Below the pieces are notes generated by a model that saw nothing but the letters and a program-made list of their open reading frames with translations, was not told where the DNA came from and searched no databases. 64,000 bases of DNA from Hallerella sp964587155 (GTDB lineage Bacteria > Fibrobacterota > Fibrobacteria > Fibrobacterales > Fibrobacteraceae), in contig CAZPKF010000004.1 of NCBI GenBank assembly GCA_964587155.1, positions 62,001 through 126,000 of the forward strand, given 5' to 3'. Both the position numbers and the translations under genes were made by a program. This document shows, in pieces, positions 42,177 to 50,542 of the stretch. The first letter of the stretch is position 1. Every line of letters starts with the position of its first letter.

Positions 42177-42202
42177 TTTGCGTTGTCCAGGAACAACGCA
42201 AA
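42177..42202 (-). other. Perfect 10-bp hairpin between the PEGA gene and the TIGR02147 gene
   Basis: TTTGCGTTGT (42177-42186) and ACAACGCAAA (42193-42202) with a 6-nt loop, starting 7 bp after the PEGA gene stop codon. No T run follows on either strand, so it may be a weak terminator, an RNA-processing site or an operator. Confidence 0.5.
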
Positions 42203-42208
42203 CAAAAG

Positions 42209-43732
42209 TCAGAACGACAGAACAATTCCCGTGGCGAAAAGCCCCCCCGCCAAAACCAGAAATCCGATTCCAGAATAGCGTTCGACTTGGGAACGATCTG
42301 CATATTTGTGGTTTTCCTTGACCAAACGATTAAATCCTGCGCCATTTCCAGAGCTTGGCATGGAAAGTTCATCTTTTAAATCCCGCGCCTTATCACGATC
42401 CCTTTCAGAAAGGTATAAAAGGATCCCTCCGGCGATAGCAGGTGCAATTGCCGTTCCCAACGCCACATGTCCCCAAAAAAGACGCTTTTGAATGGAATGA
42501 AAAACACTTTGCGCTTGACGCTCTTCGGGTGTTCGGATGGAATCCAGTTGAATTTCAATGACCGTTTTTTCAGTCGCATAGGTTTGAAATTGAATGGTAG
42601 AATCCCGGAAACCATCTTTCCAAAGGTGTAACTCCATCATACCGGGTTCTACAGGGTGCAGCTTTTGAGGCGTTTTCCCAATGGGACGGCTGTGGGGCGT
42701 AATTTCTGCTTCATCGAATATTCTGGCTCCTGCCGGGATTGTGCGAATTTCTACTTCCGGACGAACCCGTTTGAGTCTTAAATGGATTTTAGCCGTATCT
42801 CCGGGAATCGGCCTGATGGTCGCTTTGTTTGCCCAAAGCGTTTTTTCGACACTCCAGAAGGCTTCAAATTCCAACTTTCCCGTATCGGCAACGGCGAATG
42901 TACAAGGCGTTTGACAAATGGCATGCTCTCCTTTCCGCGAAAGGATTGCCCCTTCGGGATCGGTTTCTACATGGATGACGCTTTTTGTCGATTTGGATTC
43001 CGGTTCTTTGTATGTGCCCTGCAATTTTTGAATCCAAATCAAGAAACGGTTGTTTGCCAGCAATTCGCTAGTTGCGTTTTTGGCGGAAACGCGCACCAGT
43101 TCCGTTTGAATTTTTTGTTGGGCAAGCAAGTAGCAATTCAAAAAAATATCCAAACTATCTTGATGAGATGCGGGCCGGATTTCGCTTGTCCAAAGGGATT
43201 TCGCACCTAAATTTTTCGCTTCTTGCACAATGCAGGGAGAATCTTTGCATTGGGGAAAATCTTCTGTGGAAATTTGTTCGGGACGTTCTCCGGATTCTTT
43301 CAAAATCGGATAAATCCAATCGCGGATACGCTCGGCTAAAGCAGAATCGATTGGACGGCGCATCACGGGAAACAGCAACGATTTTCCCGATAGATTGGGT
43401 ACTCGCGAAGGAGTAACGGAATCCTCAAAAGAAGAATCGGGCAAAGAGAGTTTCTCTCTTTGGGCATTCAACATGGAATCCGCCGCAGAAAAGGAGATAG
43501 TGTTCCCAGCGGAATCTCTCCATTCCGAAACGCGGTCTTTAATGATTTTCACTACAGTGAACGTGTCGGCGATGAAACCGCCAAAGAAAAGCGTATCGTC
43601 CGAGTTCCCCAAATATTCCGCCTTTTGAACGGCTCCAGTGACCAGTTGAATCGAAACGGGAACGCCCTTTTGGGAATCATAAGCCCAAACAAATGCGGTG
43701 CAAAAAATGAAAAAGGCAAACAGTTTTTTCAT
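42209..43732 (-). CDS. PEGA-domain membrane protein (large)
   Basis: 507 residues. A signal-peptide-like start (KKLFAFFIFCTAFVWA) is followed by an N-terminal region with a TolB-N-like look (CIVQEAKNLGAKSLWTSEI). Two PEGA-type beta domains come next: VIHVETDPEGAILSRKG with TPCTF, and VEIRTIPAGARIFD with IGKTPQKLHPVEPGMMELHLWKDGF. The C-terminus has two hydrophobic segments (WGHVALGTAIAPAIAGGILLYL and YSGIGFLVLAGGLFATGIVLSF) split by about 45 polar residues. PEGA domains are surface/periplasmic carbohydrate-envelope modules of unknown detail. It is last of five overlapping genes; the ATG at 43732 was chosen over a frame start at 43774. Confidence 0.8.
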   Translation of the reverse strand: MKKLFAFFIFCTAFVWAYDSQKGVPVSIQLVTGAVQKAEYLGNSDDTLFFGGFIADTFTVVKIIKDRVSEWRDSAGNTISFSAADSMLNAQREKLSLPDSSFEDSVTPSRVPNLSGKSLLFPVMRRPIDSALAERIRDWIYPILKESGERPEQISTEDFPQCKDSPCIVQEAKNLGAKSLWTSEIRPASHQDSLDIFLNCYLLAQQKIQTELVRVSAKNATSELLANNRFLIWIQKLQGTYKEPESKSTKSVIHVETDPEGAILSRKGEHAICQTPCTFAVADTGKLEFEAFWSVEKTLWANKATIRPIPGDTAKIHLRLKRVRPEVEIRTIPAGARIFDEAEITPHSRPIGKTPQKLHPVEPGMMELHLWKDGFRDSTIQFQTYATEKTVIEIQLDSIRTPEERQAQSVFHSIQKRLFWGHVALGTAIAPAIAGGILLYLSERDRDKARDLKDELSMPSSGNGAGFNRLVKENHKYADRSQVERYSGIGFLVLAGGLFATGIVLSF

Positions 43733-43743
43733 GTTCAGATTCC

Positions 43744-44364
43744 CTAAAAAGTAAAAATAGCGGCAAAGGTCCAAAGGAGTGCGCCAATGCCCAACGAAAC
43801 GATGGCTGCGGTGCGGAAATTTTTCCCACTTTCCTTTTTGTCGTGAAAATCATTTTCCCATTTTTGAAAGTGATCACCATTCTGAATCACGCTGTGCTCC
43901 AAGCTTTCCTTTGCCTCATCCGCCTTGTGAAAATTCCATTCGGCAAGGCCCGCAAATGTCCCAGACAACGCAAAAGGGAGTATTCCTGAAAAGAAGAGGA
44001 TTTTTCCTGTCCACTTTTTTTCGCGTTCCTGCAAAATGGACTTTTGCCATTCCATTTTGTCTAAATCAGATTCTTCTGAAAGTTCAATCCAAACAAAGTT
44101 TTTACCGGGTGCGGAAAGTTGAATGTCGATTGTCGTGTCGGCAAAACCAGGTTTGAAAAAGGTGGCGCGAATCAAAGAATCCGAGTCCGAAACGGGAATT
44201 TCTTGCGGTGTTGTGCGATTGGATTTTTGCACAAAAGATTCCGGTCTTTCGCCGATGTAAACTTCCGCATCGGACGGCCAGGTAGAAATGCGCAAAGTCT
44301 TTGTCGCAGGCGCTTCTGCAAAGAGGAGTGAACAGACGCTGAAAATCCAGAGAAAAAACTTCAT
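43744..44364 (-). CDS. PEGA-domain membrane protein (small)
   Basis: 206 residues. Signal-peptide-like MKFFLWIFSVCSLLFAEA, one PEGA domain (LRISTWPSDAEVYIGERPE, then TTPQEIPVSDSDSLIRATFFKPGFADTTIDI). The C-terminus again has two hydrophobic segments, GKILFFSGILPFALSGTFAGL and AAIVSLGIGALLWTFAAIFTF, separated by a polar stretch. This is the same layout as the next gene, so the two look like paralogues with one or two PEGA units. The ATG at 44364 overlaps the stop of the upstream lipoprotein gene (ATGA). Function unknown. Confidence 0.78.
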   Translation of the reverse strand: MKFFLWIFSVCSLLFAEAPATKTLRISTWPSDAEVYIGERPESFVQKSNRTTPQEIPVSDSDSLIRATFFKPGFADTTIDIQLSAPGKNFVWIELSEESDLDKMEWQKSILQEREKKWTGKILFFSGILPFALSGTFAGLAEWNFHKADEAKESLEHSVIQNGDHFQKWENDFHDKKESGKNFRTAAIVSLGIGALLWTFAAIFTF

Positions 44365-45710
44365 CGTTCCTCCGGATTGAATGGTCCCAGAACATCGAGG
44401 CTGTCCCCGTCAGATAAGATAGTCCATTGGACAGGGACCGCAGCATTTCCGGCGAAATCCCGTAAGAAAACAGAGACACTACAAACAAAAGAGCAGGTCG
44501 GCAAAAAGCTTAAAACGTCTCCATTAAGCGCATATTCCAGCGTATCTCTATCTTGAAGTACTAAAATGGATTGTTCAGAAACGCCTGAACCTCCGTCGTA
44601 AAGGAAAAACCGGACAGAATCCGAAAGGGCCGTTTTAGCAGAAGCAGCAACCCGATTAGGAGAAATCGAATCGTTCAAAAGCAGCGTGTCTAAAATGGAA
44701 AAAGAAGAGGCGCGCAAAGCAATCTCTTGTGAAAGGGAACCGTATTCAACAAGCCGTTTTTCCTGAACCCTGATGCGGAATGTTCCTGCTTTCAAATTTG
44801 AAAAACGGATCGTTGTCGGATTCTGATGAAAAAACGTTGAATCCAAAGTGTCTCCAGCTGCGTTCAACAAAAAGACAACGCCATCCGGACGCGTTCCTGA
44901 GGGTAAAAATTTATACCGAATGGGAACGAGGAGCGTAGAATTGTCTGTTCCCATCAATGCGGTTGAAATGGTTCGGACAACAGAAGAATCCCTGTCGAAA
45001 GGCATTTCAGAATCGGGAATCACCGCTTTGACTGCCCAATAGAGAGAATACGAAGTATCCGAAAAGAAAGAAGTATCATTTCGAGACAAGGGGCCGCGAA
45101 GAGAAAAGGTTCCATTGCACGGAATTTCGGCAAAAGGCGAATCCCAGACCGAAGATTTTTCCATAGAAATAAAAAGGCTGCAAAGAGAGCTTTGCCACGA
45201 ATTGACGCCGAAGGTTTCAACGCGGAAGAGAACTCCCGCCGAATCAAACGGATCAATGGAATTGTCTTTGTCTTCAGGAAAAACGGCTTCAATGGAAAGA
45301 GGCGTTGTAACGTAAAGACTGAGCGTATCGTGGAGGGTATCCCCGAAAAAATCGACCGTATGCAAAACAGCATCAAAGATCCCTGAATCAGGAAAATGTT
45401 GCGTGACCGATGAAGAGACAAAGTGTTTTCCCTGGATTTCCCAGCTGAAATTCAATACAAATTCCGACATGCGGTCATCGGGAACTGTTTCTCCGCCAAC
45501 GCGAATTTCTGCAGAAAATGTACCGGATTCTCCTTGGGCTACCGCTTTATTGCGGACACTTGCAAACTGAAGCGGTGAAGAGCCGAATTGACTTTCGGGA
45601 ACAAAATGGATGAACGCATTTAACCGGGGAACATCTCCAGAATCAAATCGGGAGTCGTTTCCGCATCCGATGAGCCACAGCAAAGTCAAAAGGAATAAGC
45701 CGAACTTCAT
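44361..45710 (-). CDS. Ig-like lipoprotein, paralogue of the upstream gene
   Basis: 449 residues. A lipobox (LTLLWLIGC) follows a short hydrophobic stretch, so it is lipid-anchored. The mature protein is beta-rich: a PKD/Ig-like segment (LNFSWEIQGKHF to DTLHDTLSLYV), a linker SIDPFDSAGVLFRVET, then further beta modules (LKAGTFRIRVQEKRL, VSVFLRDFAGNAAVPVQW). The order of segments matches the 513-residue lipoprotein encoded just upstream, which suggests tandem duplication. It overlaps both neighbours by 4 bp. Function unknown; a surface or periplasmic binding role is plausible. Confidence 0.75.
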   Translation of the reverse strand: MKFGLFLLTLLWLIGCGNDSRFDSGDVPRLNAFIHFVPESQFGSSPLQFASVRNKAVAQGESGTFSAEIRVGGETVPDDRMSEFVLNFSWEIQGKHFVSSSVTQHFPDSGIFDAVLHTVDFFGDTLHDTLSLYVTTPLSIEAVFPEDKDNSIDPFDSAGVLFRVETFGVNSWQSSLCSLFISMEKSSVWDSPFAEIPCNGTFSLRGPLSRNDTSFFSDTSYSLYWAVKAVIPDSEMPFDRDSSVVRTISTALMGTDNSTLLVPIRYKFLPSGTRPDGVVFLLNAAGDTLDSTFFHQNPTTIRFSNLKAGTFRIRVQEKRLVEYGSLSQEIALRASSFSILDTLLLNDSISPNRVAASAKTALSDSVRFFLYDGGSGVSEQSILVLQDRDTLEYALNGDVLSFLPTCSFVCSVSVFLRDFAGNAAVPVQWTILSDGDSLDVLGPFNPEER

Positions 45711-47248
45711 CCGGAAACTCCCAGAACGAATAAGAAAAACGCCGCTTCATATTCCGCACCGCTTTCATAGAGAATGCGGACGCGAATCCAATTCGAATAT
45801 CGGCGGAAAAGCGTTCCCGAAAACGTTCTTTGTACAGAATCCTCGCCAAGAGAAATGGCTTCGCCCTCCCAATGGCCGTCGTCATCGATATCCCAGAAAA
45901 AACGTTTTGGGGTCAAATTGGGGCAAATGTTTTTAATGGGAATTTGAATGGAAGAATCGACACGAATTTGAGCCTCCGAAAGAGTTTCAACGCAAGATTT
46001 TCCCGGAGAAACAAAAATGCTTTCGTCAAATCGGTTCCCCGCCCTATCAACAACAGAAATGGTCAGCGGATGCCAAAGAAATGATTTTTGGGAGCTGTTC
46101 AAGAAAAGTCGTATCGTATCGCTTGAAAGTTCCAGGTCACGCCATTCCCGTCCATCGAAAACGGCGTGGATATTGGATTTGTGAATGGGTTTTCCCCCTT
46201 CTTCCAAAAAGAAGAGTAGCGTATCTTGCCACGGAATGGAATCTGTCCGGCAGAGTGTGCACGAAATTTTCGGAGGTACGGTATCTAAAACAAAAACCGC
46301 GCCAAGATCTAAAATATTCCCCGCTTGAATGGAAAAAGGAATCGTGTCACTTGTGTAATCGGGGAATTCCGTGTTGGTAATGAAAAGTTTGTAATCCGCA
46401 TTGGGGAGGTTTCCCACGAAAAGATTCAAACTGTCCATGTCAACGAAAACGGAAGGCGCTTTGACATTTTCTCCATCGGAATTCAACAGGGTAATTTTCA
46501 AGGAGTCGAAAATTTCTGGAAAGGGAATTTGAATTTTTGCAAACACAGCGCCCGTCGCCGATTCCGACTTTTCAGATCTTGTCAAAAAAGAAGCTCGAAT
46601 AGTTTGCTGGGATGTATTTCCAAAATCGTCCTTGGCAAAAACGCTCCAGGAACAATTGCGGAGTGGGGGAAGTTTTTTGTCGAAGGTAAACTGCGGCGAG
46701 GACAGAATGGTGTCGATCAAGAGAAGTGAGCCGCATTTCAAGGAGAATGAAAATTGTGTTTCGGCAAGAAGATTTTGGACGGAAGCTTTCCAGGCAAATG
46801 AAATCGGAGAATTTGGATCGATTCCACTTGTACCATCGCGAGGAATGAGAGCCTTCGTGTCCAAGACGGGTTCTGGAGCAATCCAAAGGGTGACACTGTC
46901 TTGAAGAGTGTCTGCAAAGCGGTCCAGCAACGTGAACCGGATCACATGTTTTCCCGGTTCTGTAATTTGCGTCCGATGCGAAAATTCCGAATGCGTTTTT
47001 CCCGAATCGATTTGCCAATAAAATTCCAAAATGCGAATGGAGCGAGATGGTTCTATCGCTGAAATAAAAACGACACTGTCTGTCGGAAGCAGGGTGTCTG
47101 CCTTAAGACGTGTTTTTGCAGAGTCTCCGATTCGCATCATGTATGCTTCGACAGTAACTGTTTCGGCATCGTCCCTGTCAAAAGAAACGCTTTCCCCAGA
47201 GCAAGCGAAGAGAATCAAACAGCAAAAAGACAGGATGATTTTTTTCAT
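45707..47248 (-). CDS. Ig-like lipoprotein
   Basis: 513 residues. Lipobox SFCCLILFACSGE. Beta-sandwich segments follow: FYWQIDSGKTHSEF to DTLQDSVTLWI, then the linker SGIDPNSPISFAWKAS, a fibronectin-like NCSWSVFAKDDFGNTSQQ, a carboxypeptidase-regulatory-like LKITLLNSDGENVKA, then LTISVVDRAGNRFDES, and a C-terminal RFFWDIDDDGHWEGEA. Repeated phrases such as DxxGN in Ig-like turns support an extracellular adhesin-like or sensor-like protein. The ATG at 47248 overlaps the upstream stop by 4 bp. I do not recognise a named family. Confidence 0.75.
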   Translation of the reverse strand: MKKIILSFCCLILFACSGESVSFDRDDAETVTVEAYMMRIGDSAKTRLKADTLLPTDSVVFISAIEPSRSIRILEFYWQIDSGKTHSEFSHRTQITEPGKHVIRFTLLDRFADTLQDSVTLWIAPEPVLDTKALIPRDGTSGIDPNSPISFAWKASVQNLLAETQFSFSLKCGSLLLIDTILSSPQFTFDKKLPPLRNCSWSVFAKDDFGNTSQQTIRASFLTRSEKSESATGAVFAKIQIPFPEIFDSLKITLLNSDGENVKAPSVFVDMDSLNLFVGNLPNADYKLFITNTEFPDYTSDTIPFSIQAGNILDLGAVFVLDTVPPKISCTLCRTDSIPWQDTLLFFLEEGGKPIHKSNIHAVFDGREWRDLELSSDTIRLFLNSSQKSFLWHPLTISVVDRAGNRFDESIFVSPGKSCVETLSEAQIRVDSSIQIPIKNICPNLTPKRFFWDIDDDGHWEGEAISLGEDSVQRTFSGTLFRRYSNWIRVRILYESGAEYEAAFFLFVLGVSG

Positions 47249-47931
47249 TCTTCATCCTCGACGAAAAAACGGATAACGTCCGAAGAATCCGCCAACCCGT
47301 AGCTGTCCTTGACAAAAATGCGGAACGAATGCCATCCGGGATCGAATCCAGATTGGAAAATTTCGGTCAAGGTTCCGGCAAAAAATTCCAGACTGTCAAA
47401 AACGACTGTATAAAAAAGAGAATCATCATCTACATCCGAGGCAGAATAAGAGAAGAAGAACGCTTCGGTTGCGTTTCCCCGGAGCGTATCGCCTTCGGCG
47501 GGGACAGCGTGCGAATCCATGACTGGTGCCGTGTCAAAAAGGAAAGAAATCGGAATGGAAAGGCGATTTCCCATCGTGTCAAAAATCAACAGCGAATCGG
47601 GCACACAAGAAGCATCCGTAGAAAATCGAGGAGCTTGCGATAAAATTTTTTTAGACGCTTGAATCCATCGGAATTTCAAATCGTCTTTGAATTCGGATAC
47701 GTGAACATCCAGCAAAAAAGAATCCGACGGCGAAACTTGCAATGGCTGAACACAGGTAGAATCGCGTTGAACGGCGCAAATGGAGACCGTCGGCGTCCGA
47801 TTAAAAATTTCCGGAGCATCTGGGGTTTCGAGACAGGCGAAAAAAAAGAAAGGGAAAAATGCCGATAAAATTTTCCAAACGGATTGACGTTTGTTTTTGA
47901 AAAAATCCGTTGTTTTTTTGACGGCGGGCAT
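47245..47931 (-). CDS. Small Ig-like lipoprotein, first gene of the lipoprotein/PEGA operon
   Basis: 228 residues. A basic n-region and the lipobox AFFPFFFFACLE mark a lipoprotein. The body is one or two Ig/cadherin-like folds (FLLDVHVSEFKDDLKFRWIQ and YSASDVDDDSLFYTVVFDS then WHSFRIFVKDSYGLADSS). It leads five genes that all overlap by 4 bp or lie close together. The ATG at 47931 has no Shine-Dalgarno; TATTTTAC ends about 5 bp upstream, so the operon mRNA may be leaderless. Function unknown. Confidence 0.75.
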   Translation of the reverse strand: MPAVKKTTDFFKNKRQSVWKILSAFFPFFFFACLETPDAPEIFNRTPTVSICAVQRDSTCVQPLQVSPSDSFLLDVHVSEFKDDLKFRWIQASKKILSQAPRFSTDASCVPDSLLIFDTMGNRLSIPISFLFDTAPVMDSHAVPAEGDTLRGNATEAFFFSYSASDVDDDSLFYTVVFDSLEFFAGTLTEIFQSGFDPGWHSFRIFVKDSYGLADSSDVIRFFVEDEE

Positions 47932-47962
47932 AGTTGTAAAATAGACAAAAAATGAAGAAAAA

Positions 47963-48619
47963 TCAGAGGGAACGTTTGGATTTTATGTTGACGCCTTCAC
48001 GGCAACCGATTTGTTTGCAAATGGGACATTGTTCGGGGTGATGCCCGCGGGCTTTGCAAAATTCTCTGCCAAAATAAATGAATTGCAAGTGGCGGCGATT
48101 CCATTCCGGCTTGGGAAACAGCTTTTTCAAATCGCATTCCGTTTGAACGACGCTTTTTCCGTTCGAAAGCCCCCATCGCAAGGCTAAACGGTGAATGTGC
48201 GTGTCTACAGGGAACGCAGGAATTCCGAACGCTTGACTCATCAACACGCTAGCAGTCTTGTGACCGACTCCCGGAAGACTTTCTAGATCGGCAAATGTTT
48301 GGGGAACGCACCCATTGTAACGTTCCAACAAAAGACGGGAAAGCGCAGAAATATGACGGCTCTTGGCGGGAGCGAGTCCGCAGGGGCGTATGAGGTCTTC
48401 AATTTTCGAAGTGGGAATTCGAACCATTTTTTCGGGGGAATCCGCCAGGGCAAATAGTTCCGGAGTCGTCGCGTTCACCCGTTTGTCTGTACATTGAGCA
48501 CTCAAGAGGACGGCGACGAGGAACGTAAAAGGATTTGAAAAATGTAATGGTATCGCGGGGGCGGGATAAAGTTCATCCAGTTTTTTTCCGACGAAATCGG
48601 CTCTCGCTTTTTTGTCCAC
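47963..48619 (-). CDS. nth: Endonuclease III
   Basis: 218 residues. A base-excision-repair DNA glycosylase/AP lyase for oxidised pyrimidines. The helix-hairpin-helix LESLPGVGHKTASVLM contains the catalytic Lys; VDTHIHRLALRWGL holds the catalytic Asp. AVLLSAQCTDKRVN is the conserved N-terminal block. The C-terminal iron-sulfur loop reads CKARGHHPEQCPICKQIGC: spacing C-x9-C-x2-C-x4-C instead of the usual C-x6-C-x2-C-x5-C. The start is GTG at 48619 after GAGG, 11 bp downstream of cysE, so cysE and nth form an operon. Confidence 0.94.
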   Translation of the reverse strand: MDKKARADFVGKKLDELYPAPAIPLHFSNPFTFLVAVLLSAQCTDKRVNATTPELFALADSPEKMVRIPTSKIEDLIRPCGLAPAKSRHISALSRLLLERYNGCVPQTFADLESLPGVGHKTASVLMSQAFGIPAFPVDTHIHRLALRWGLSNGKSVVQTECDLKKLFPKPEWNRRHLQFIYFGREFCKARGHHPEQCPICKQIGCREGVNIKSKRSL

Positions 48620-48630
48620 GGAGAAACCTC

Positions 48631-49455
48631 TTATTTGGAACGGGAACAGTTTCTGTCGCGGGTAAAATCCTGTTGCATTTCAAGGCTAGGCAAGGCTGTG
48701 TCCGGATGCCCGACTTTGACGGCGGGAACCCCGGCTACAGTAACATGAGGCGGAACGTCTTCTAAAACGACAGCTCCAGCGCCAACTTTAGAACCTCTTC
48801 CTATGTGGATGTTTCCCAGTAATTGCGCATTTGCTCCGAGCATAACGCCATCGCCAATTTTGGGGTGGCGGTCTCCGGTCTCGTTTCCTGTTCCGCCCAA
48901 GGTGACTCCGTGCAAGATGGAAACATTATTCCCAATTTTTGCAGTTTCTCCGACAACGAGTCCTGTCGCATGGTCTAGCAGAATCCCACGACCAATTTTT
49001 GCAGCAGGATGAATATCCACGGCGAATTTTTGACTGATCAGGCTTTGCAGCATTTCTGCGAGAAAATGCCTGTCGGCTTTCCATAAGGCGTGGGCGACCC
49101 GATACGCCTGAATGGACTGATATCCTTTGAAAAAAAGAAGCGGTTCCAGTGGGGATTTGCAGGCGGGATCTCGTTCCAATGTCGCTTGGAGATCTGCTGC
49201 GGAATCTTCGACAAGGGAAGGATTTTCGCGGTAAGTCGATAAAAAGAGAATTTCCAACTGAGTCCGGCTCAAAAGGGAAGAGGCCAGTTTCCGGGACAGG
49301 GTGACGGCGAGAACTTCTGCAAAGGAACTGCGGAATACTATTTGTTCGTCTAAAACAGATTTGAGCAAAGGCTCTTTGGAAGAAAGATTTAGAGCCGCAG
49401 TGACAAGCGCAGAAAAAAGTTCTTTTGTTGTTTTGCCGTTTTCCTTGATGGGCAT
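48631..49455 (-). CDS. cysE: Serine O-acetyltransferase
   Basis: 274 residues. It acetylates serine for cysteine synthesis. The C-terminal left-handed beta-helix shows hexapeptide repeats: VDIHPAAKIGRGILLDHATG (catalytic His/Asp region), VVGETAKIGNNVSILHGVTLGG, HPKIGDGVMLGANAQLLGNI and the final AGAVVLEDVPPHVTVAGVPA. The N-terminal helical part of about 140 residues corresponds to the SATase N domain. The ATG at 49455 (MPIKENGKTT) follows GGAGACCAG; the longer frame to 49506 has no site. nth follows 11 bp later. Confidence 0.94.
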   Translation of the reverse strand: MPIKENGKTTKELFSALVTAALNLSSKEPLLKSVLDEQIVFRSSFAEVLAVTLSRKLASSLLSRTQLEILFLSTYRENPSLVEDSAADLQATLERDPACKSPLEPLLFFKGYQSIQAYRVAHALWKADRHFLAEMLQSLISQKFAVDIHPAAKIGRGILLDHATGLVVGETAKIGNNVSILHGVTLGGTGNETGDRHPKIGDGVMLGANAQLLGNIHIGRGSKVGAGAVVLEDVPPHVTVAGVPAVKVGHPDTALPSLEMQQDFTRDRNCSRSK

Positions 49456-49597
49456 TCTGGTCTCCGAAATTTTTACATAATGTAGAAAAACAAGAAGAAT
49501 GATCACCGAAACACTTAGCCGCTCTTTCGAGTTTGCGTATTTTTAAAGAAATGGAGTGAATTTTCAAATCGTTTTTTGTCGTTTATTAAAAAGTAAA

Positions 49598-49626
49598 GGA
49601 AGATCCGCCCTTTGGGCGGACCTTCC
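49598..49626 (-). terminator. Hairpin, probable terminator on the minus strand
   Basis: GGAAG-A-TCCGCCC (49598-49610) pairs with GGGCGGA-C-CTTCC (49614-49626), 12 bp with one A-C mismatch and a 3-nt loop. On the minus strand it is followed by TTTACTTTTT. It could end the bamA-skp transcript, though about 400 bp downstream of the last gene. Confidence 0.5.
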
Positions 49627-50026
49627 AGCTGCTCCCCTCGACAATTATAAAATAGCATTCGAAATTGCCAAATCCTGTCAAAAAAATGTTTTTGAAAAAA
49701 AATTGAGAGTCTATCCTTTTTTGAATAAGGTTCTATGTAACGCTTCAGCAGTTCAATGAGTTAAAACCGTTTCGTTCGACAAATGCGTTTACACTCCGCA
49801 AACAGAAATTCCCTTTCGCAGATAAACGTTTCTTTTGAAAGAAGTCCACTCTTCACAAAAACAGTCCGCTTTAGCCGTTGAAACCGTGCAAAAATTCCCC
49901 AATTACTGAAAAGGATTCCGTTTGAAACCCCATCCAGGAAAGTTCTTAAGTCTTAGAACCTAGCCGTCACTTCACAACCCAAAGTCCACCCTCCAACTCC
50001 TAATTTCTAATTCCGCATTCCCAATT
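49627..50026. other. 400-bp gene-free spacer
   Basis: AT-rich, with no open frame longer than shadow size and no structure that I can support. The last 100 bp are poor in G on the plus strand. Together with 49456-49597 this makes about 570 bp between cysE and the OmpH-like gene. Confidence 0.55.
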
Positions 50027-50542
50027 TCACCGAGAATTCAAATAGTCAAGAACTTTTTTGGTCAAATCGTTTTCATCTTTCCAGAACAAAACAGAACCTG
50101 TCGCACGGTCAATCACCATGTCATAGCCTTCTTGCAGGGCGATTTCTGTCACCGCTTTTTTGATAAGGGAAATAATCGGAGCACTGACCTTTTCATTTTC
50201 CGTAATTAATTCCCCTGAACGCCCGTAAACCCGATCGATAAACTCTTTCAGTTCCGTATTTTTCTTGGCGTAATCCCCTTCCAGTTCCTTGCGTTTTTCA
50301 TCTGAAAGCATCAAAGATTGTTTGTCGAGTTTCTCTTTGATGGCTGCCAGTTCCTTTTGAAGAAGGTTCGCCTGTTGTTCCCATTTCGCCACTTGGCGAT
50401 CGTATTCTTCTTGAGCCTTCTTGGTTCCTTTGTAGCCTTCGAAGATAATCTTGGAATCCACATGCGCCACGCGCAAACCATCTTCTGCAAAGGCAAAAAC
50501 GCCCAATGAAAGCAGAACAAAAATCAGAGACTTTATACGCAT
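50027..50542 (-). CDS. OmpH/Skp family periplasmic chaperone
   Basis: 171 residues. A signal peptide (RIKSLIFVLLSLGVFAFA) is followed by the beta strand LRVAHVDSKIIFEGYKGTKK, then a long coiled coil (YDRQVAKWEQQANLLQKELA through KKNTELKEFIDRVYG), and the closing strand YDMVIDRATGSVLFW. This is the jellyfish-tentacle layout of Skp, which guards unfolded outer-membrane proteins in the periplasm. It directly follows bamA (start and stop codons overlap at 50542), the usual neighbourhood. lpxD, which often follows, is absent here. Confidence 0.92.
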   Translation of the reverse strand: MRIKSLIFVLLSLGVFAFAEDGLRVAHVDSKIIFEGYKGTKKAQEEYDRQVAKWEQQANLLQKELAAIKEKLDKQSLMLSDEKRKELEGDYAKKNTELKEFIDRVYGRSGELITENEKVSAPIISLIKKAVTEIALQEGYDMVIDRATGSVLFWKDENDLTKKVLDYLNSR

